Source: Blastococcus sp. TF02-09
GTDB taxonomy: Bacteria > Actinomycetota > Actinomycetes > Mycobacteriales > Geodermatophilaceae
Assembly: GCF_003319105.1 (NCBI RefSeq)
Contig: NZ_QOHH01000003.1
Span: 62,001-126,000, forward strand
Direction of reading: 5' to 3'
DNA: 64,000 nucleotides
Part shown: positions 1-9,156 of the stretch, in pieces
Layout of the letters: each line of letters begins with the position of its first letter
Position numbering within the stretch: position 1 is the stretch's first letter
The notes under the pieces: model-generated
Told to the model about the DNA's origin: nothing
What the model saw: only the letters and a program-made list of their open reading frames with translations
The model's database searches: none
Program-made: the position numbers and the translations under genes

Positions 1-1
1 G

Positions 2-760
2 ATCGGGGTGCTCCGGGTCGGCGCCGGCCTCGACCGCATGCTGCGGCCCTGGCAGGAGCAGCCGCGGGTGACCGCGCACCTGACCGTGGTCGCCCCACTG
101 GGCGCGCTCACCGTCGGGGCCTTCCTCGACTCCGGCGCTCCGCTCCCGGCCGCGTTCCGCCCCGCCCGACCCACCGAGCGAGCACCGATCGGTGACGTGG
201 ACGGGGAGGCGATCACCGCCACCCACCTGCGCGAGCTCCTCGAGCAGCTCGACGCCCTCTGCCCGGGCGGCCTGCAGGCACCCACCGGCGGCACCCTGGA
301 CATCGCGCTCACCGGCGCGGGCGGGCGACTGCTCGCAGTCATCGGGCGGCGCGAGCTGGAGCGCCGGGCGCACCAGGGTTGCCCGGCGCACCCGGACGAG
401 CGATGCGGCTGCCCGGCGCTCACCGCGCCACCGGCGGTGAGCCGCTACAGCCCTTCCGCCGGGCAGCGCCGCTTCGTCAGCGCGCGCGACCGCACCTGTC
501 GCCATCCCGGCTGTCACGTGCGAGCCGGGTGGGCCGATCTCGACCACGTCGTCGCGCACGCCGACGGCGGCGCCACCGACTGCGTCAACCTCTGCTGCCT
601 CTGCCGCCGCCACCACCGACTCAGGACCCACGCCGACGGCTGGACCCACACTCTCGACGACGACGGCGTGCTCACGGTCGTCACTCCGAGCGGGGTCACC
701 CGCACCACCCGGCCACCGGGTCTCCGCATCCCGGAACCGGACGACCCGCCTCCTTTCTGA
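2..760 (+). CDS. HNH endonuclease, DUF222-type, C-terminal part (5' end outside window)
   Basis: The reading frame is open to the first base of the window, so only the C-terminal ~252 residues are present; the first in-window GTG (position 8) is probably internal. Near the end is a zinc-bracketed HNH nuclease motif: a CRHPGC pair, then DLDHVVAHADGG, then NLCCLCRRHH. Counting from the GTG, the key residues are about D179/H180, N194 and H202/H203. The preceding region matches the DUF222 domain that usually precedes this HNH motif in high-GC actinobacteria, where such genes are multicopy and often 400-500 residues long. The family probably cuts or nicks DNA, but its biological role is not established. 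It converges on rsmB, leaving 12 nt between the two stop codons. Confidence 0.85.
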   Translation: MGVLRVGAGLDRMLRPWQEQPRVTAHLTVVAPLGALTVGAFLDSGAPLPAAFRPARPTERAPIGDVDGEAITATHLRELLEQLDALCPGGLQAPTGGTLDIALTGAGGRLLAVIGRRELERRAHQGCPAHPDERCGCPALTAPPAVSRYSPSAGQRRFVSARDRTCRHPGCHVRAGWADLDHVVAHADGGATDCVNLCCLCRRHHRLRTHADGWTHTLDDDGVLTVVTPSGVTRTTRPPGLRIPEPDDPPPF

Positions 761-772
761 GGCGGACGACGA

Positions 773-2170
773 TCAGCGAGTGCGGCGGAGCAGTGCCATG
801 AACATGGCGTCGGTGCCGTGGCGGTGCGGCCACAGCTGCCCGTAGTCGCCCCGGGCGATCCCGGGGACCTCCGGGAACAGCGGCGCGACCGGCAGCACCT
901 CGACGTCGTCGCGGCCTGCGGCGACCTCGACGACGCCCACGGTCTCCTCGGCGTGCGGTGAGCAGGTCACGTAGGCGACCACTCCCCCGACCCGCACCGA
1001 CGCCAGCGCGCTGGCGAGCAGCTCCACCTGCAGCTCCACCAGTGGGGCGACGTCCTCCGGCATGCGACGCCAGCGCACCTCGGGACGGCGGCGCAGCGCA
1101 CCGAGCCCCGTGCACGGCGCGTCGAGCAGCACCCGGTCGAAGGACCCGGCCTGCCACGGCCCCTCGCGCCCGTCGGCGGCCAGCACCTCGACGTCGGCCT
1201 CGTCCCGCAGCGCCTGGCGGACCAGGTCGGCGCGGTGCGGAGCACGGTCGACAGCGGTGAGCCGCACGCCCTCGGGCCGGACGGCCGCCAGCAGCCCGGC
1301 CTTGCCCCCGGGCCCGGCGCACATGTCGAGCCACGCCTCGTCGCGCCCCTCGAGCGGTGCGCGAGTCAGCAGCAGCCCCGCGAGCTGGCTCCCCTCGTCC
1401 TGCACTGCGGCCCGCCCGGAACGCACCGAGGCCAGCCGCCCCGGATCGCCACCGGGCAGCCGGACGGCAAACGGCGAGTACGGGCCCGGGGCTCCCCCGG
1501 ACTCCTGGACCAGCTCGTCGCGGGCCACCCGGCGGGCCACGAGGTGCACCTCCGGTGCGGCGTCGTCGGCGAGGAGCGCCGGTTCCAGCTCCTCGTTCCC
1601 GCCCAGCGCGGTCCGCCACGCGTCGACGATCCACCGCGGGTGGTCGGTGGCCAGGGCGAGCCGCTGCTCGTCGTTCCCGTCCAGCGCGTCCAGCCACTGC
1701 GCCCGGTCGCCACCCGCGGCGACCTTCCGCAGCACCGCGTTGACCAGCCCGGAGGCGCCGGTGCCCACGATCGCCCGGGTGAGGTCGACGGTGGTGTCGA
1801 CGGCGGCGTGCGACGGCACCCGCAGGTCCAGGAGCTGGTAGGCGCCCAGCCGGAGCAGGTCCAGCACCCGCGGGTCCAGCTCGCCCAGCGGCCGGTCGAC
1901 CAGCCCGGCCAGCACCGCGTCGAGGGTGCCGGTGGCGCGCAGGGTGCCGTAGGCCAGCTGGGTCGCGAAGGCGGCGTCACGGGTGTCGAGCTCGCGCTCG
2001 CGCAGCAGCTGCGGCAGCAGCAGGTTGGCGTAGGCGTCCCGCGACGTGACCCCGTCGAGCACGTCGTAGGCGGTCAGGCGGGCGCCGTCGAGCGGACGCC
2101 GACGCGGGGCGGGCTGCGGCCGCTTCCCGCGCCGCGGGCCGCCGGCCGGGCGCCTCGGCGGGCGGGTCAC
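773..2170 (-). CDS. rsmB: 16S rRNA (cytosine-C5)-methyltransferase RsmB/Sun family
   Basis: Predicted SAM-dependent methyltransferase that makes m5C in 16S rRNA. The protein has 465 residues: a basic, Arg/Pro-rich N-terminus (1-28), a NusB-like helical RNA-binding domain (about 30-150) and a Rossmann methyltransferase domain. Visible motifs are the SAM loop DMCAGPGGK (282-290), motif IV DAPCTG with Cys353, and motif VI VTCS with the catalytic Cys403; this two-cysteine arrangement defines m5C RNA methyltransferases. The GTG start overlaps the fmt stop by 4 nt (GTGA), so it is the last gene of a def-fmt-rsmB unit that matures initiator tRNA, nascent proteins and ribosomes. The family call is firm; the exact target base is inferred from the RsmB family. 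Confidence 0.93.
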   Translation of the reverse strand: MTRPPRRPAGGPRRGKRPQPAPRRRPLDGARLTAYDVLDGVTSRDAYANLLLPQLLRERELDTRDAAFATQLAYGTLRATGTLDAVLAGLVDRPLGELDPRVLDLLRLGAYQLLDLRVPSHAAVDTTVDLTRAIVGTGASGLVNAVLRKVAAGGDRAQWLDALDGNDEQRLALATDHPRWIVDAWRTALGGNEELEPALLADDAAPEVHLVARRVARDELVQESGGAPGPYSPFAVRLPGGDPGRLASVRSGRAAVQDEGSQLAGLLLTRAPLEGRDEAWLDMCAGPGGKAGLLAAVRPEGVRLTAVDRAPHRADLVRQALRDEADVEVLAADGREGPWQAGSFDRVLLDAPCTGLGALRRRPEVRWRRMPEDVAPLVELQVELLASALASVRVGGVVAYVTCSPHAEETVGVVEVAAGRDDVEVLPVAPLFPEVPGIARGDYGQLWPHRHGTDAMFMALLRRTR

Positions 2171-3099
2171 GCCTCTCCCAGCCGGTCACCGGCCGCGAGG
2201 CGGGCGCCGCGCGCCCAGTCCGACGCCGGGATCATGCGCTTGCCGGCCGGCTGCACCTCGCCCAGCCGGACGGTGCCGTTGCCGGTGCCGACGAGTACCT
2301 CCCGACCCTCGGCGCGGAGCTCACCGGCCGCGAGCCCGGGCCCGTCGGACGAGGGCGTCACCGGGCCGAGCCGCAGCCGGTCCCCGCGCCACGTCGTCCA
2401 GGCGCCGGGGGCCGGCGTGACCCCGCGGATCCGCCGGTCGACCACGTGGGCGGGCAGCGCCCAGTCCACGCGGGCGTCGGCCGGCTCCACCTTCGGCGCG
2501 AGGCTGACGCCGTCGGCCGGCTGGGGCCGGGGCTCCAGCGCACCGGCGGCGATGCCATCCAGCGTGGCCACCAGCAGCTGGGCGCCGCTGACGGCCAGCC
2601 GCCCGAGGAGGTCGCCCGCCGTGTCCCGGGGCCCGATCGCCTCGGTGACGGTGCCGTAGACCGGGCCGGTGTCGAGGCCGGCCTCCAGCCGGAAGGTGGC
2701 GGCACCGGTGATCTCGTCGCCGGCCATGATCGCGTGCTGCACCGGCGCGGCGCCCCGCCACGCGGGCAGCAGCGAGAAGTGCAGGTTGACCCACCCATGC
2801 GCGGGCAGGTCGAGCGCCGCCTGCGGGATGAGCGCCCCGTAGGCGACGACCGGCGCGCAGTCGACGGCGAGGTCGGCCAGCTGCGCCAGGAACTCCGGCT
2901 CGCGCGGCGACCGGGGCTGCAGCACCGGCACCCCCGCGGCGTCGGCGCGCTCGGCGACCGGCGAACGGCTGGACTTCCGCCCGCGCCCGGACCGCGCGTC
3001 GGGCCGGGTGAGGACCGCGACCACCTCGTGCTCCGAGGCCAGCAACGCCTCCAGGGACGGGACCGCGGGGGCCGGGGTGCCGGCGAACAGGACCTTCAG
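2167..3099 (-). CDS. fmt: methionyl-tRNA formyltransferase, probable CTG start
   Basis: Formylates Met-tRNAi using 10-formyl-THF, supplying fMet for initiation. The protein opens with [14 protein letters not shown] and carries the formyltransferase signature [18 protein letters not shown], whose ordered Asn-Leu-His-Phe-Ser-Leu-Leu-Pro segment binds folate; a C-terminal tRNA-binding domain follows. Starting at the CTG at 3099 gives 310 residues, the usual Fmt size. No ATG, GTG or TTG lies in frame near the conserved N-terminus, and this CTG overlaps the def TGA (CTGA), mirroring the GTGA/ATGA overlaps elsewhere in the window. A longer frame upstream runs antiparallel through def codons and is not protein-like. 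Identity is firm; only the start codon is unusual. Confidence 0.92.
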   Translation of the reverse strand: MKVLFAGTPAPAVPSLEALLASEHEVVAVLTRPDARSGRGRKSSRSPVAERADAAGVPVLQPRSPREPEFLAQLADLAVDCAPVVAYGALIPQAALDLPAHGWVNLHFSLLPAWRGAAPVQHAIMAGDEITGAATFRLEAGLDTGPVYGTVTEAIGPRDTAGDLLGRLAVSGAQLLVATLDGIAAGALEPRPQPADGVSLAPKVEPADARVDWALPAHVVDRRIRGVTPAPGAWTTWRGDRLRLGPVTPSSDGPGLAAGELRAEGREVLVGTGNGTVRLGEVQPAGKRMIPASDWARGARLAAGDRLGEA

Positions 3100-3641
3100 T
3101 GCGGGCTCACTTTCACGACGGGGGCGGGCGTCGGCAGGTACGCGCCCAGGTCGGCCCACTCGGCGGCCTGCAGCTCGGCGAGCGCCTCGGTGCGGGCCAC
3201 GTCGTCGAGCCGGTCGACGAACAGCACGCCGTCGAGGTGGTCGGTCTCGTGCTGGATGGCCCGGGCCAGCAGCTCGGAGCCCTCGACGCGCACCGGGTCG
3301 CCGTGCATGTTCCAGCCGGAGGCCACCACGTGCAGGTGACGCCGGCAGTCGTAGCGCAGCCCCGGGAGCGACAGGCAGCCCTCGGGGCCGTCCTGCAGCT
3401 CCTCGCCCACCGCGGCGACGTCGGGGTTGACCAGGTGGCCCACCTCGCCGTCGACGAACCACGTGAACACCCGCAGCTCGACGCCGATCTGCGTGGCGGC
3501 CAGCCCGGCTCCGCCCGCGGCGTGCATGGTCTCGGTGAGGTCGGCGACCAGCTGCCGGAGTTCGGCGTCGAAGTCGGCGACCGGTGCCGCCGGGGTGCGC
3601 AGCACGGGGTCGCCGTACAGCCGGATGGGGGTCACGCTCAC
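3096..3641 (-). CDS. def: peptide deformylase
   Basis: Metallohydrolase that removes the formyl group from nascent fMet-proteins at the ribosome exit. All three family motifs are present in a 181-residue protein: GAGLAATQ (44-51), EGCLS with metal ligand Cys89, and QHETDH with ligands His131/His135 and catalytic Glu132. The Thr in motif 1 replaces the more common Pro, a minor change. The GTG at 3641 (MSVTPIRL) or a second GTG at 3635 could start it; a TACGAT -10 element sits 6 nt upstream of the first, implying a leaderless message. It is followed by fmt with overlapping stop and start codons, the classic deformylase-formyltransferase pairing. Confidence 0.96.
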   Translation of the reverse strand: MSVTPIRLYGDPVLRTPAAPVADFDAELRQLVADLTETMHAAGGAGLAATQIGVELRVFTWFVDGEVGHLVNPDVAAVGEELQDGPEGCLSLPGLRYDCRRHLHVVASGWNMHGDPVRVEGSELLARAIQHETDHLDGVLFVDRLDDVARTEALAELQAAEWADLGAYLPTPAPVVKVSPH

Positions 3642-3647
3642 CGGTCG

Positions 3648-3653
3648 ATCGTA
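3648..3653 (-). promoter_or_regulatory. -10 element for leaderless def-fmt-rsmB transcript
   Basis: TACGAT on the minus strand, six bases before the def GTG. Actinobacterial sigma-A-type -10 elements read TAnnnT, and transcription starting 6-8 nt further on would begin at the start codon itself, giving a leaderless mRNA. No Shine-Dalgarno is visible for def. No convincing -35 was found. Confidence 0.5.
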
Positions 3654-3673
3654 GGCGTGACCCCCGTCCGGGC

Positions 3674-4357
3674 TCAGCGGGACAGCGTCACCGTGGACTT
3701 GGCCGCCTCGAGGTGGGCGCCCTGCTCGGTCAGCTGGGCGGCTCCGGACGCCTCGTCGACGCCCACGGACGCGGCGAACGACGCGTCGTGGGTCACGACG
3801 GTGCCTTCGAAGTCGACGACGTCGCCCTCGGCCACCTGGTAGGGCGACTCACCGGCGTCGCCGATCAGCTGCACCCAGACGCGGTCCTGGTCGGAGGATC
3901 CGACCCAGAAGCCCTCGTCGGCCGGCACGGACAGCACCCGCACCGCCGTGCCGGTGACCGGCTGGCCCGACAGGGCGGCGAGCGCGGCCGCCGCGTCCGG
4001 CCGCGCGGCCAGCTCGACGACGGAGTCGCCGTTCGCCGTCACGATCTGGCCCTCACCCGAGCCGGCGGGGCTGGAGGGGGCGGCGGAACCCGAGGACGAC
4101 GAGGAGGACGACGAGGAGGAGGACGACGACGAGCGGGACGACTCGTTCGAGCTGGTGCTGCCGGCGTCGTCGCTCCCGCCGGCCGGGTCGTCGTCGTTCC
4201 CGCACTGGCTGAGCAGCAGCGCCGCGATGATCAGGATGCCGACCAGGAGCGCGCCGAGCAGCAGGCCCCGCCTGCGGCCGGCTCCGCGGTCTCCTCCGCC
4301 GACAGGGGTGGCGCCGGGCGGGTTGTTCGGGTCGGACGACGGGCGTGCGGCAGTCAC
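3674..4357 (-). CDS. membrane-anchored protein with Ser-rich linker, unknown function
   Basis: I do not recognise a named family. The 227-residue protein has a Pro/Gly-rich cytoplasmic N-terminus, one transmembrane helix ([20 protein letters not shown]) ending in a Cys-Gly, an acidic stretch, a linker with a run of 14 or more serines, and a soluble C-terminal domain. The topology suggests that domain faces outward, tethered by a flexible linker. The C-terminal ~115 residues contain [14 protein letters not shown] and [11 protein letters not shown], compatible with a small beta-rich (OB-like) fold, but this is only a guess. The GTG start at 4357 has a GAGGAG Shine-Dalgarno ~9 nt upstream and is preferred over the longer frame. 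It sits alone between priA and def. Confidence 0.8.
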   Translation of the reverse strand: MTAARPSSDPNNPPGATPVGGGDRGAGRRRGLLLGALLVGILIIAALLLSQCGNDDDPAGGSDDAGSTSSNESSRSSSSSSSSSSSSSSGSAAPSSPAGSGEGQIVTANGDSVVELAARPDAAAALAALSGQPVTGTAVRVLSVPADEGFWVGSSDQDRVWVQLIGDAGESPYQVAEGDVVDFEGTVVTHDASFAASVGVDEASGAAQLTEQGAHLEAAKSTVTLSR

Positions 4358-4445
4358 TGTGGTGCTCCTCGGAAGGGGGTGGAAAGGCAGCCCGCCCTCT
4401 ACCCGTGCCGGGCCCCGGCACACTTACGTCGTAAACCGACGCTGG

Positions 4446-6401
4446 TCACACCAGGTCGAGCGGGTCCAGCTGCACGCGGACGTGCTCGGGCACCTTCTTG
4501 GCGCTGCGCACGCCCTGCACCTCGGCCAGAGCGGAGGCGAGCGCTCCACCCGCGGCCCGCGGCACCCGCACGAGATAGCGCTCCCGCTCGCCTTCCTGGC
4601 CGGGGCGCGGCCGCTCGGGCACCGGCCCCAGCAGGTCGGCACCGTCGGGCAGCCGCAGCGCCTCGAGGAACTCGGCCAGCGCCGCCGGCGAACCGGACAC
4701 CGATGCCATGCGGGTGGCGGGCGGGAAGCCCAGCTCCCGGCGGTCGGCCAGCTCCCGCGCCGCGAGCCAGGCCGGGTCCCAGCGCACCAGCGCCTGGACC
4801 ACCGGGTGCCCGGCGTCCGCGGCCACGACCACGTGCCCACCGGCCGACGCCGGGCGGACCAGCGCCGCGGCGTTCATCCACCGGCGCAGCGTCTCCTCCC
4901 CCGCGCGCAGGTCGGCCCGGCCCAGCAGCGCCCACGAGTCGAGCAGCAGCGCGGCGCCGTACCCGCCGTCGGCCACCGGCTCGGCCCCGGGCGTCGCCAC
5001 GACCAGCGCCGCCCCGCCCGGCACGGACGCCAGCACCCCCGACGTGCTGCCCGAGGTGCGCACCGCCGCGCCGGGGAAGGCCCGCGCCAGCTCCTCGGCG
5101 GTCCGGGACTCCCCGATGACCGAGGCGCGCAGCTTGGTGCCGTGGCAGTGCGGGCAGTCGAAGGTCGCCGCCGGGCGGGCGCACCAGCGGCAGGCCGGGA
5201 TCCGCTGACCGCCCGGGCCCGGCCGCGGCGAGATGCCCAGCGGCCCGGCGCAGTGGGCGCAGCGCGCCGGCGCACGGCATCGTGCGCACGCCAGCGAGGG
5301 CACGTAGCCGCGGCGGGGCACCTGCACCAGCACCGGGGTGCCTGCGGCCAGCGCCTTCCGCGCCGCCTCGTGGGCCAGCGACGGCAGCCGGGCCGACCGC
5401 GCCGCGGCGTCCCGGGCCAGCTCGAAGTCCTCGCCGAGCGCCTGCACCCGGGGCACGGCGGCTCGGAGCACCGCCCGGTCGGCGACCAGCTCGCGCGCCC
5501 AGCCGGACTCCACCAGCAGCGCACCCTCGGCGGTCCGCGTCGTCCCGGCGACGACGGCGGCGCAGTCGTCCAGCCACGCGCGCTGCACCAGCACGTCGCG
5601 CGCGTGCGGATAGGGCGCCCGCTCCTCGGCGTGCAGGTCGTCGCCGTCGTCCCAGACCACCACCAGCCCCAGGTCGCGGACCGGCGCGAACATCGCTGCC
5701 CGCGTGCCGAGCACCACCTGCGCCGCGCCCCGCGACGCCGCCAGGAAGGAGCGGTAGCGCTTCTCCGGGGAGTCGTCGGCGCGCAGCACCGTGTACGAGT
5801 GCGCGGGCAGCAGCTCCTTCGCCGCGGCCGCCAGCCGGTCCAGGTCCCGGCCGTCGGGGACGACGACCAGCGACCCGCGCCGGCCCGACAGCGCGGCGCG
5901 GCAGAGCTCGACCAGCCGCGTCGGCCAGTCCTCCCCGGGCAGTGCGGTCCAGACCGCGCGGGCGGGGCGCCCGTCGGCCAGCGCGTCGAGCAGCGCCGGT
6001 CCGGCCTGGTAGCGGGCGAACCCCGCCGGGTCCGGCGGCTCGGGCAGCGCCTCCGGGGTCGGGCTCTCCCGCTTCTCCGCCGCGCCCCGCCGGGGCGGGA
6101 GGGCCAGCCGGAGCACGTCGCTCACGGTCCCGGCGTACCGGTCGGCCACCGTGCGCACCAGCCGGGCGACCTGCGGCGTGAGCACCGGCTCGCCGGAGGG
6201 GATGTGGGACAGCGGCTGCAGCGAGCCGGCGAACTCGGTGGAGTCGGTGAGCTCCCACACCACGCCGTCGACCAGCCGGCCGTGGAAGCGCACCCGCACC
6301 CGGCAGCCGGCCCGCACCGTGTCCGCGAGCTTCTCGGGGACGGCGTAGTCGAAGGGCCGGTCCAGGTGTGCCAGGGGCACGTCGACGACGACCCGGGCCA
6401 C
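4446..6401 (-). CDS. priA: PriA-family primosomal protein N', helicase motifs degenerate
   Basis: Homologue of the replication-restart protein PriA. The 3' DNA-binding N-terminal domain (VARVVVDVPLAHLDRPFDYAVP) and the eight-Cys zinc-binding insertion (pairs CARC, CAHC, CRWC and CPHC) are intact. The ATPase is not: where Walker A should be the protein reads TALPGEDWPTRLVE with no GKT, and the DEEH motif is replaced by WDDGDD. This inactivated form is typical of actinobacterial PriA, which probably acts as a structural primosome or fork-binding factor. The start is uncertain: GTG 6401 is used here, but GTG 6497, overlapping metK, is possible. Neither has a clear Shine-Dalgarno. Confidence 0.88.
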   Translation of the reverse strand: MARVVVDVPLAHLDRPFDYAVPEKLADTVRAGCRVRVRFHGRLVDGVVWELTDSTEFAGSLQPLSHIPSGEPVLTPQVARLVRTVADRYAGTVSDVLRLALPPRRGAAEKRESPTPEALPEPPDPAGFARYQAGPALLDALADGRPARAVWTALPGEDWPTRLVELCRAALSGRRGSLVVVPDGRDLDRLAAAAKELLPAHSYTVLRADDSPEKRYRSFLAASRGAAQVVLGTRAAMFAPVRDLGLVVVWDDGDDLHAEERAPYPHARDVLVQRAWLDDCAAVVAGTTRTAEGALLVESGWARELVADRAVLRAAVPRVQALGEDFELARDAAARSARLPSLAHEAARKALAAGTPVLVQVPRRGYVPSLACARCRAPARCAHCAGPLGISPRPGPGGQRIPACRWCARPAATFDCPHCHGTKLRASVIGESRTAEELARAFPGAAVRTSGSTSGVLASVPGGAALVVATPGAEPVADGGYGAALLLDSWALLGRADLRAGEETLRRWMNAAALVRPASAGGHVVVAADAGHPVVQALVRWDPAWLAARELADRRELGFPPATRMASVSGSPAALAEFLEALRLPDGADLLGPVPERPRPGQEGERERYLVRVPRAAGGALASALAEVQGVRSAKKVPEHVRVQLDPLDLV

Positions 6402-6445
6402 CAGCGGGTGGCCCGGGTCGTCGGCGGGGTCGTTCGGCAGCGTGG

Positions 6446-7639
6446 TTAGGCGCCCGCGGCCGAGCGGAGGGCGTCGACGCGGTCGAGGCGCTCCCACGGC
6501 AGGTCGGCGTCGGTGCGGCCGAAGTGGCCGTAGGCCGCCGTCTGGGCGTAGATCGGGCGCAGCAGGTCGAGGTCGCGCACGATCGCGCCCGGGCGCAGGT
6601 CGAACACCGAGGTGATCGCCTTCTCCAGCACGTCGTCGGCGACGGTGCCGGTGCCGAAGGTCTCGACGAACAGCCCCACCGGGTGCGCGGCGCCGATGGC
6701 GTAGGCCACCTGCACCTCGCAGCGCTTGGCCAGGCCCGCGGCGACGACGTTCTTGGCCACCCAGCGCATCGCGTAGGCCGCGGAGCGGTCCACCTTCGAC
6801 GGGTCCTTGCCCGAGAAGGCGCCGCCGCCGTGACGGGCCATGCCGCCGTAGGTGTCGACGATGATCTTGCGGCCGGTCAGCCCGGCGTCGCCCATGGGGC
6901 CACCGATCACGAACTTGCCGGTCGGGTTGACCAGGAGGCGGTAGCCGTCGGTGGGCAGGCCGAGGGCGGCCAACTCCGGCTCGACGACGAGCTCCTTGAT
7001 GTCCGGCGCGAGCAGCTGGTCGATCGAGATGTCCTCGGCGTGCTGCGAGGACACCACCACGGTGTCGACGGCGACCGGCTTGTCGTCCTCGTAGACGACG
7101 GTGACCTGGGTCTTGCCGTCGGGCCGCAGGTAGGGCACCGAGCCGTCCTTGCGCACGGCCGACAGGCGGCGCGCCAGGCGGTGGGCCAGCGCGATCGGCA
7201 GCGGCATGAGCTCGGGGGTCTCGTCGGTGGCGTAGCCGAACATCAGCCCCTGGTCACCGGCGCCCTGGCGCTCGAGCTCGTCCTCGGTTGAGCCGGTGCG
7301 CGCCTCGTAGGCGGTGTCGACGCCCTGCGCGATGTCCGGCGACTGCGCGCCGATGGAGACGCTGACACCGCAGGACGCGCCGTCGAACCCCTTGCGGGAG
7401 GAGTCGTAGCCGATGCGCAGCACCGTCTCGCGGACGATCGAAGCGATGTCGACGTAGCCGGCGGTGGTGACCTCACCGGCGATGTGCACCTGGCCGGTGG
7501 TGATCATCGTCTCGACGGCGACGCGGCTCTTGGGGTCCTGGGCGAGCATGGCGTCCAGGATCGAGTCGCTGATCTGGTCGGCGATCTTGTCCGGGTGCCC
7601 CTCGGTGACCGACTCGGACGTGAAGAGGCGGCGTGGCAT
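6446..7639 (-). CDS. metK: S-adenosylmethionine synthetase
   Basis: Makes S-adenosylmethionine from methionine and ATP, the methyl donor for RsmB among others. The 397-residue protein begins [18 protein letters not shown], where GHPDK is the ATP-binding signature, and contains [12 protein letters not shown] and the phosphate-binding [16 protein letters not shown] loop. ATG 7639 is chosen over an upstream extension because AGGAG lies ~9 nt before it and the family N-terminus starts here. The priA frame may overlap its tail. It is separated from coaBC by 135 nt containing a possible promoter. No SAM riboswitch could be recognised in that leader. Confidence 0.97.
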   Translation of the reverse strand: MPRRLFTSESVTEGHPDKIADQISDSILDAMLAQDPKSRVAVETMITTGQVHIAGEVTTAGYVDIASIVRETVLRIGYDSSRKGFDGASCGVSVSIGAQSPDIAQGVDTAYEARTGSTEDELERQGAGDQGLMFGYATDETPELMPLPIALAHRLARRLSAVRKDGSVPYLRPDGKTQVTVVYEDDKPVAVDTVVVSSQHAEDISIDQLLAPDIKELVVEPELAALGLPTDGYRLLVNPTGKFVIGGPMGDAGLTGRKIIVDTYGGMARHGGGAFSGKDPSKVDRSAAYAMRWVAKNVVAAGLAKRCEVQVAYAIGAAHPVGLFVETFGTGTVADDVLEKAITSVFDLRPGAIVRDLDLLRPIYAQTAAYGHFGRTDADLPWERLDRVDALRSAAGA

Positions 7640-7721
7640 GTCGGTACTCCTGGGTCGCTGGGCACGAGGCCGGTCGCTGGCGCGGAACGTCGAGCCGTTC
7701 GGTACACCGACTCGTGGGGGC

Positions 7722-7727
7722 ACGTTA
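7722..7727 (-). promoter_or_regulatory. metK: possible -10 element for metK
   Basis: TAACGT on the minus strand, about 83 nt upstream of the metK ATG and inside the coaBC-metK gap. It fits the TAnnnT pattern, but no good -35 is visible, so this is a weak call based on position. Confidence 0.3.
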
Positions 7728-7774
7728 CCCGGCCGAGACGCGCACGCGGCCAGGGCAGGTGGGCCTGGGGAGGA

Positions 7775-8998
7775 CTACCCCCGCGCGGACGCCGACCGCG
7801 GCGCCACCACGGACCAGATCCCGGCGGCGACGGCGTCCTTGGGCCCGCGGGCGATCTCGGTGCTCTCCCCGTCGGCCGCCAGCACCACGACCGCGTTGTC
7901 CGCCTGCCCGAAGACCAGGTCGCCGGAGACGTCGTTGACCACGAGCAGGTCGCAGCCCTTGCGAGCCAGCTTCGCGCGGGCGTGGGTGAGCACGTCGCCG
8001 TCGGCGTCCCCGGTCTCGGCCGCGAAGCCGACGACGAGCTGCCCCGGCGTCCGCTCGGCGACCAGCTCGGCGAGGACGTCGGCGTTGCGGACCAGCGGCA
8101 CCGAGTCCGGCTCCCCCGCCGAGTCCTTCTTCATCTTGGCGTCGGCCACCCTGGCCGGACGGAAGTCGGCGACCGCGGCGCTCATCACGACGACGTCGGC
8201 GTCCGACGCCTCCGCGTGCATCGCCGTCCGCAGCTCCTCGGCGGTGCCGACGGGCACGACGCGCACGCCGAACGGGGCGGGCAGCTCGACGTTGGCCGCG
8301 ACCAGCACCACCTCGGCGCCGCGGGCCGCGGCGACCCGGGCCAGCGCCCAGCCCTGCTTGCCCGAGGAGCGGTTGCCCAGGTAGCGCACCGGGTCCAGCG
8401 GCTCCCGGGTGCCCCCGGCGCTGATGACCACGCGCCGGCCGGTCAGGTCGTGCGCCAGCGCCGCGGCCCCCGACCCCAGCACCACGGCCGCCAGGGCGGC
8501 GATGTCGGCGGGCTCGGGCAACCGGCCCGGCCCGGAGTCCGGCCCGGTGAGCCGGCCGACTGCGGGCGGCAGCACGACCGACCCGCGGCGGCGCAGGGTG
8601 GCCACGTTGTCCTGCGTGGCCGGGTGCAGCCACATCTCGGTGTGCATGGCCGGGACGAAGACCACCGGGCAGTGCGCCGTGAGCAGGGTCGCGGTGAGCA
8701 GGTCGTCGGCCCGCCCGGCCGCGGCCCGGGCCAGCAGGTCGGCGGTGGCCGGCGCGATGACCACGAGGTCGGCCTCCTGGCCGATGCGCACGTGGGCCAC
8801 CTCGTCCACGTCGGACCAGACGTCGGTGGTGACCGGGTTGCCCGACAGCGCCTCGAAGGTCGCGGCGCCGACGAAGTGCAGGGCCGACGGCGTGGGGACG
8901 ACGCGGACGTCGTGCCCGGCCTCGGTGAGCGCGCGCAGCAGGAGGGCGGCCTTGTACGCGGCCACGCCACCGCTGACGCCCAGCACGATCCGACTCAT
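7775..8998 (-). CDS. coaBC: bifunctional phosphopantothenoylcysteine decarboxylase/synthetase
   Basis: Catalyses two steps of CoA synthesis: CTP-dependent ligation of cysteine to 4'-phosphopantothenate (CoaB) and FMN-dependent decarboxylation (CoaC). The N-terminal CoaC half has the flavin-binding GVSGGVAAYK, the active-site His in DEVAHVRIG, and PAMHTEMW, the mycobacterial form of the PxMNxxMW motif. The CoaB half carries NRSSGKQG, AAVADFRP and the lysine-rich KMKK substrate loop. At 407 residues it is a normal length. The ATG at 8998 is preceded by two hairpins that separate it from rpoZ, so it may start its own transcript, reading on towards metK. Confidence 0.96.
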   Translation of the reverse strand: MSRIVLGVSGGVAAYKAALLLRALTEAGHDVRVVPTPSALHFVGAATFEALSGNPVTTDVWSDVDEVAHVRIGQEADLVVIAPATADLLARAAAGRADDLLTATLLTAHCPVVFVPAMHTEMWLHPATQDNVATLRRRGSVVLPPAVGRLTGPDSGPGRLPEPADIAALAAVVLGSGAAALAHDLTGRRVVISAGGTREPLDPVRYLGNRSSGKQGWALARVAAARGAEVVLVAANVELPAPFGVRVVPVGTAEELRTAMHAEASDADVVVMSAAVADFRPARVADAKMKKDSAGEPDSVPLVRNADVLAELVAERTPGQLVVGFAAETGDADGDVLTHARAKLARKGCDLLVVNDVSGDLVFGQADNAVVVLAADGESTEIARGPKDAVAAGIWSVVAPRSASARG

Positions 8999-9023
8999 GC
9001 GCTCATCCTGCCGCAGACACGAC

Positions 9024-9051
9024 GACGCCCCCGGCGAGAGCCGGGGGCGTC
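9024..9051. terminator. 12-bp perfect hairpin with GAGA loop between rpoZ and coaBC
   Basis: GACGCCCCCGGC and its exact reverse complement flank a GAGA tetraloop (arms 9024-9035 and 9040-9051). It lies downstream of rpoZ on the minus strand, after a second hairpin. There is no T-run on either side, so if it is a terminator it is of the U-less type common in actinobacteria; it could also be an mRNA-stabilising structure in the coaBC leader. Confidence 0.55.
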
Positions 9052-9096
9052 ATCACTACAAAGTGGCGGTAACGACGTGACGTCATCAGCCGTAGG

Positions 9097-9149
9097 CCCC
9101 GGTCCAGAGGCTCGCCCCTGAGCTTGCGAAGGGGTGAGGGGGACCGGGG
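9097..9149 (-). terminator. bipartite hairpin just after rpoZ, containing a dispersed-repeat core
   Basis: The outer stem is CCCCGGTCC (9097-9105) with GGACCGGGG (9141-9149). The inner stem is CTCGCCCCT (9111-9119) with AGGGGTGAG (9130-9138), including one G-T wobble. The core CCCCTGAGCTTGCGAAGGGG resembles a palindrome found scattered between genes in many high-GC bacteria. It begins 7 nt beyond the rpoZ stop, so it probably ends the pyr/mihF-gmk-rpoZ transcripts. Confidence 0.6.
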
Positions 9150-9156
9150 TCCTCTT

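Noticed and set aside
773-800. Third copy of the 72-bp repeat (GCGAGTGCGGCGGAG near 777)
   Set aside because: Only a short match within the rsmB 3' end, no palindromic partner and no interior similarity.
3948-6449. Large plus-strand open frame opposite priA and the Ser-rich protein
   Set aside because: Compositionally extreme (His/Arg/Gly/Ala) and antisense to genes with clear motifs; a usual GC-rich shadow.
7640-7774. SAM riboswitch in the metK leader
   Set aside because: No recognisable SAM-I/II/IV core or paired helices could be traced by eye; a covariance-model search would decide.
7736-9121. Plus-strand frames opposite coaBC
   Set aside because: They are antisense to well-conserved CoaB and CoaC motifs and lack protein-like composition.
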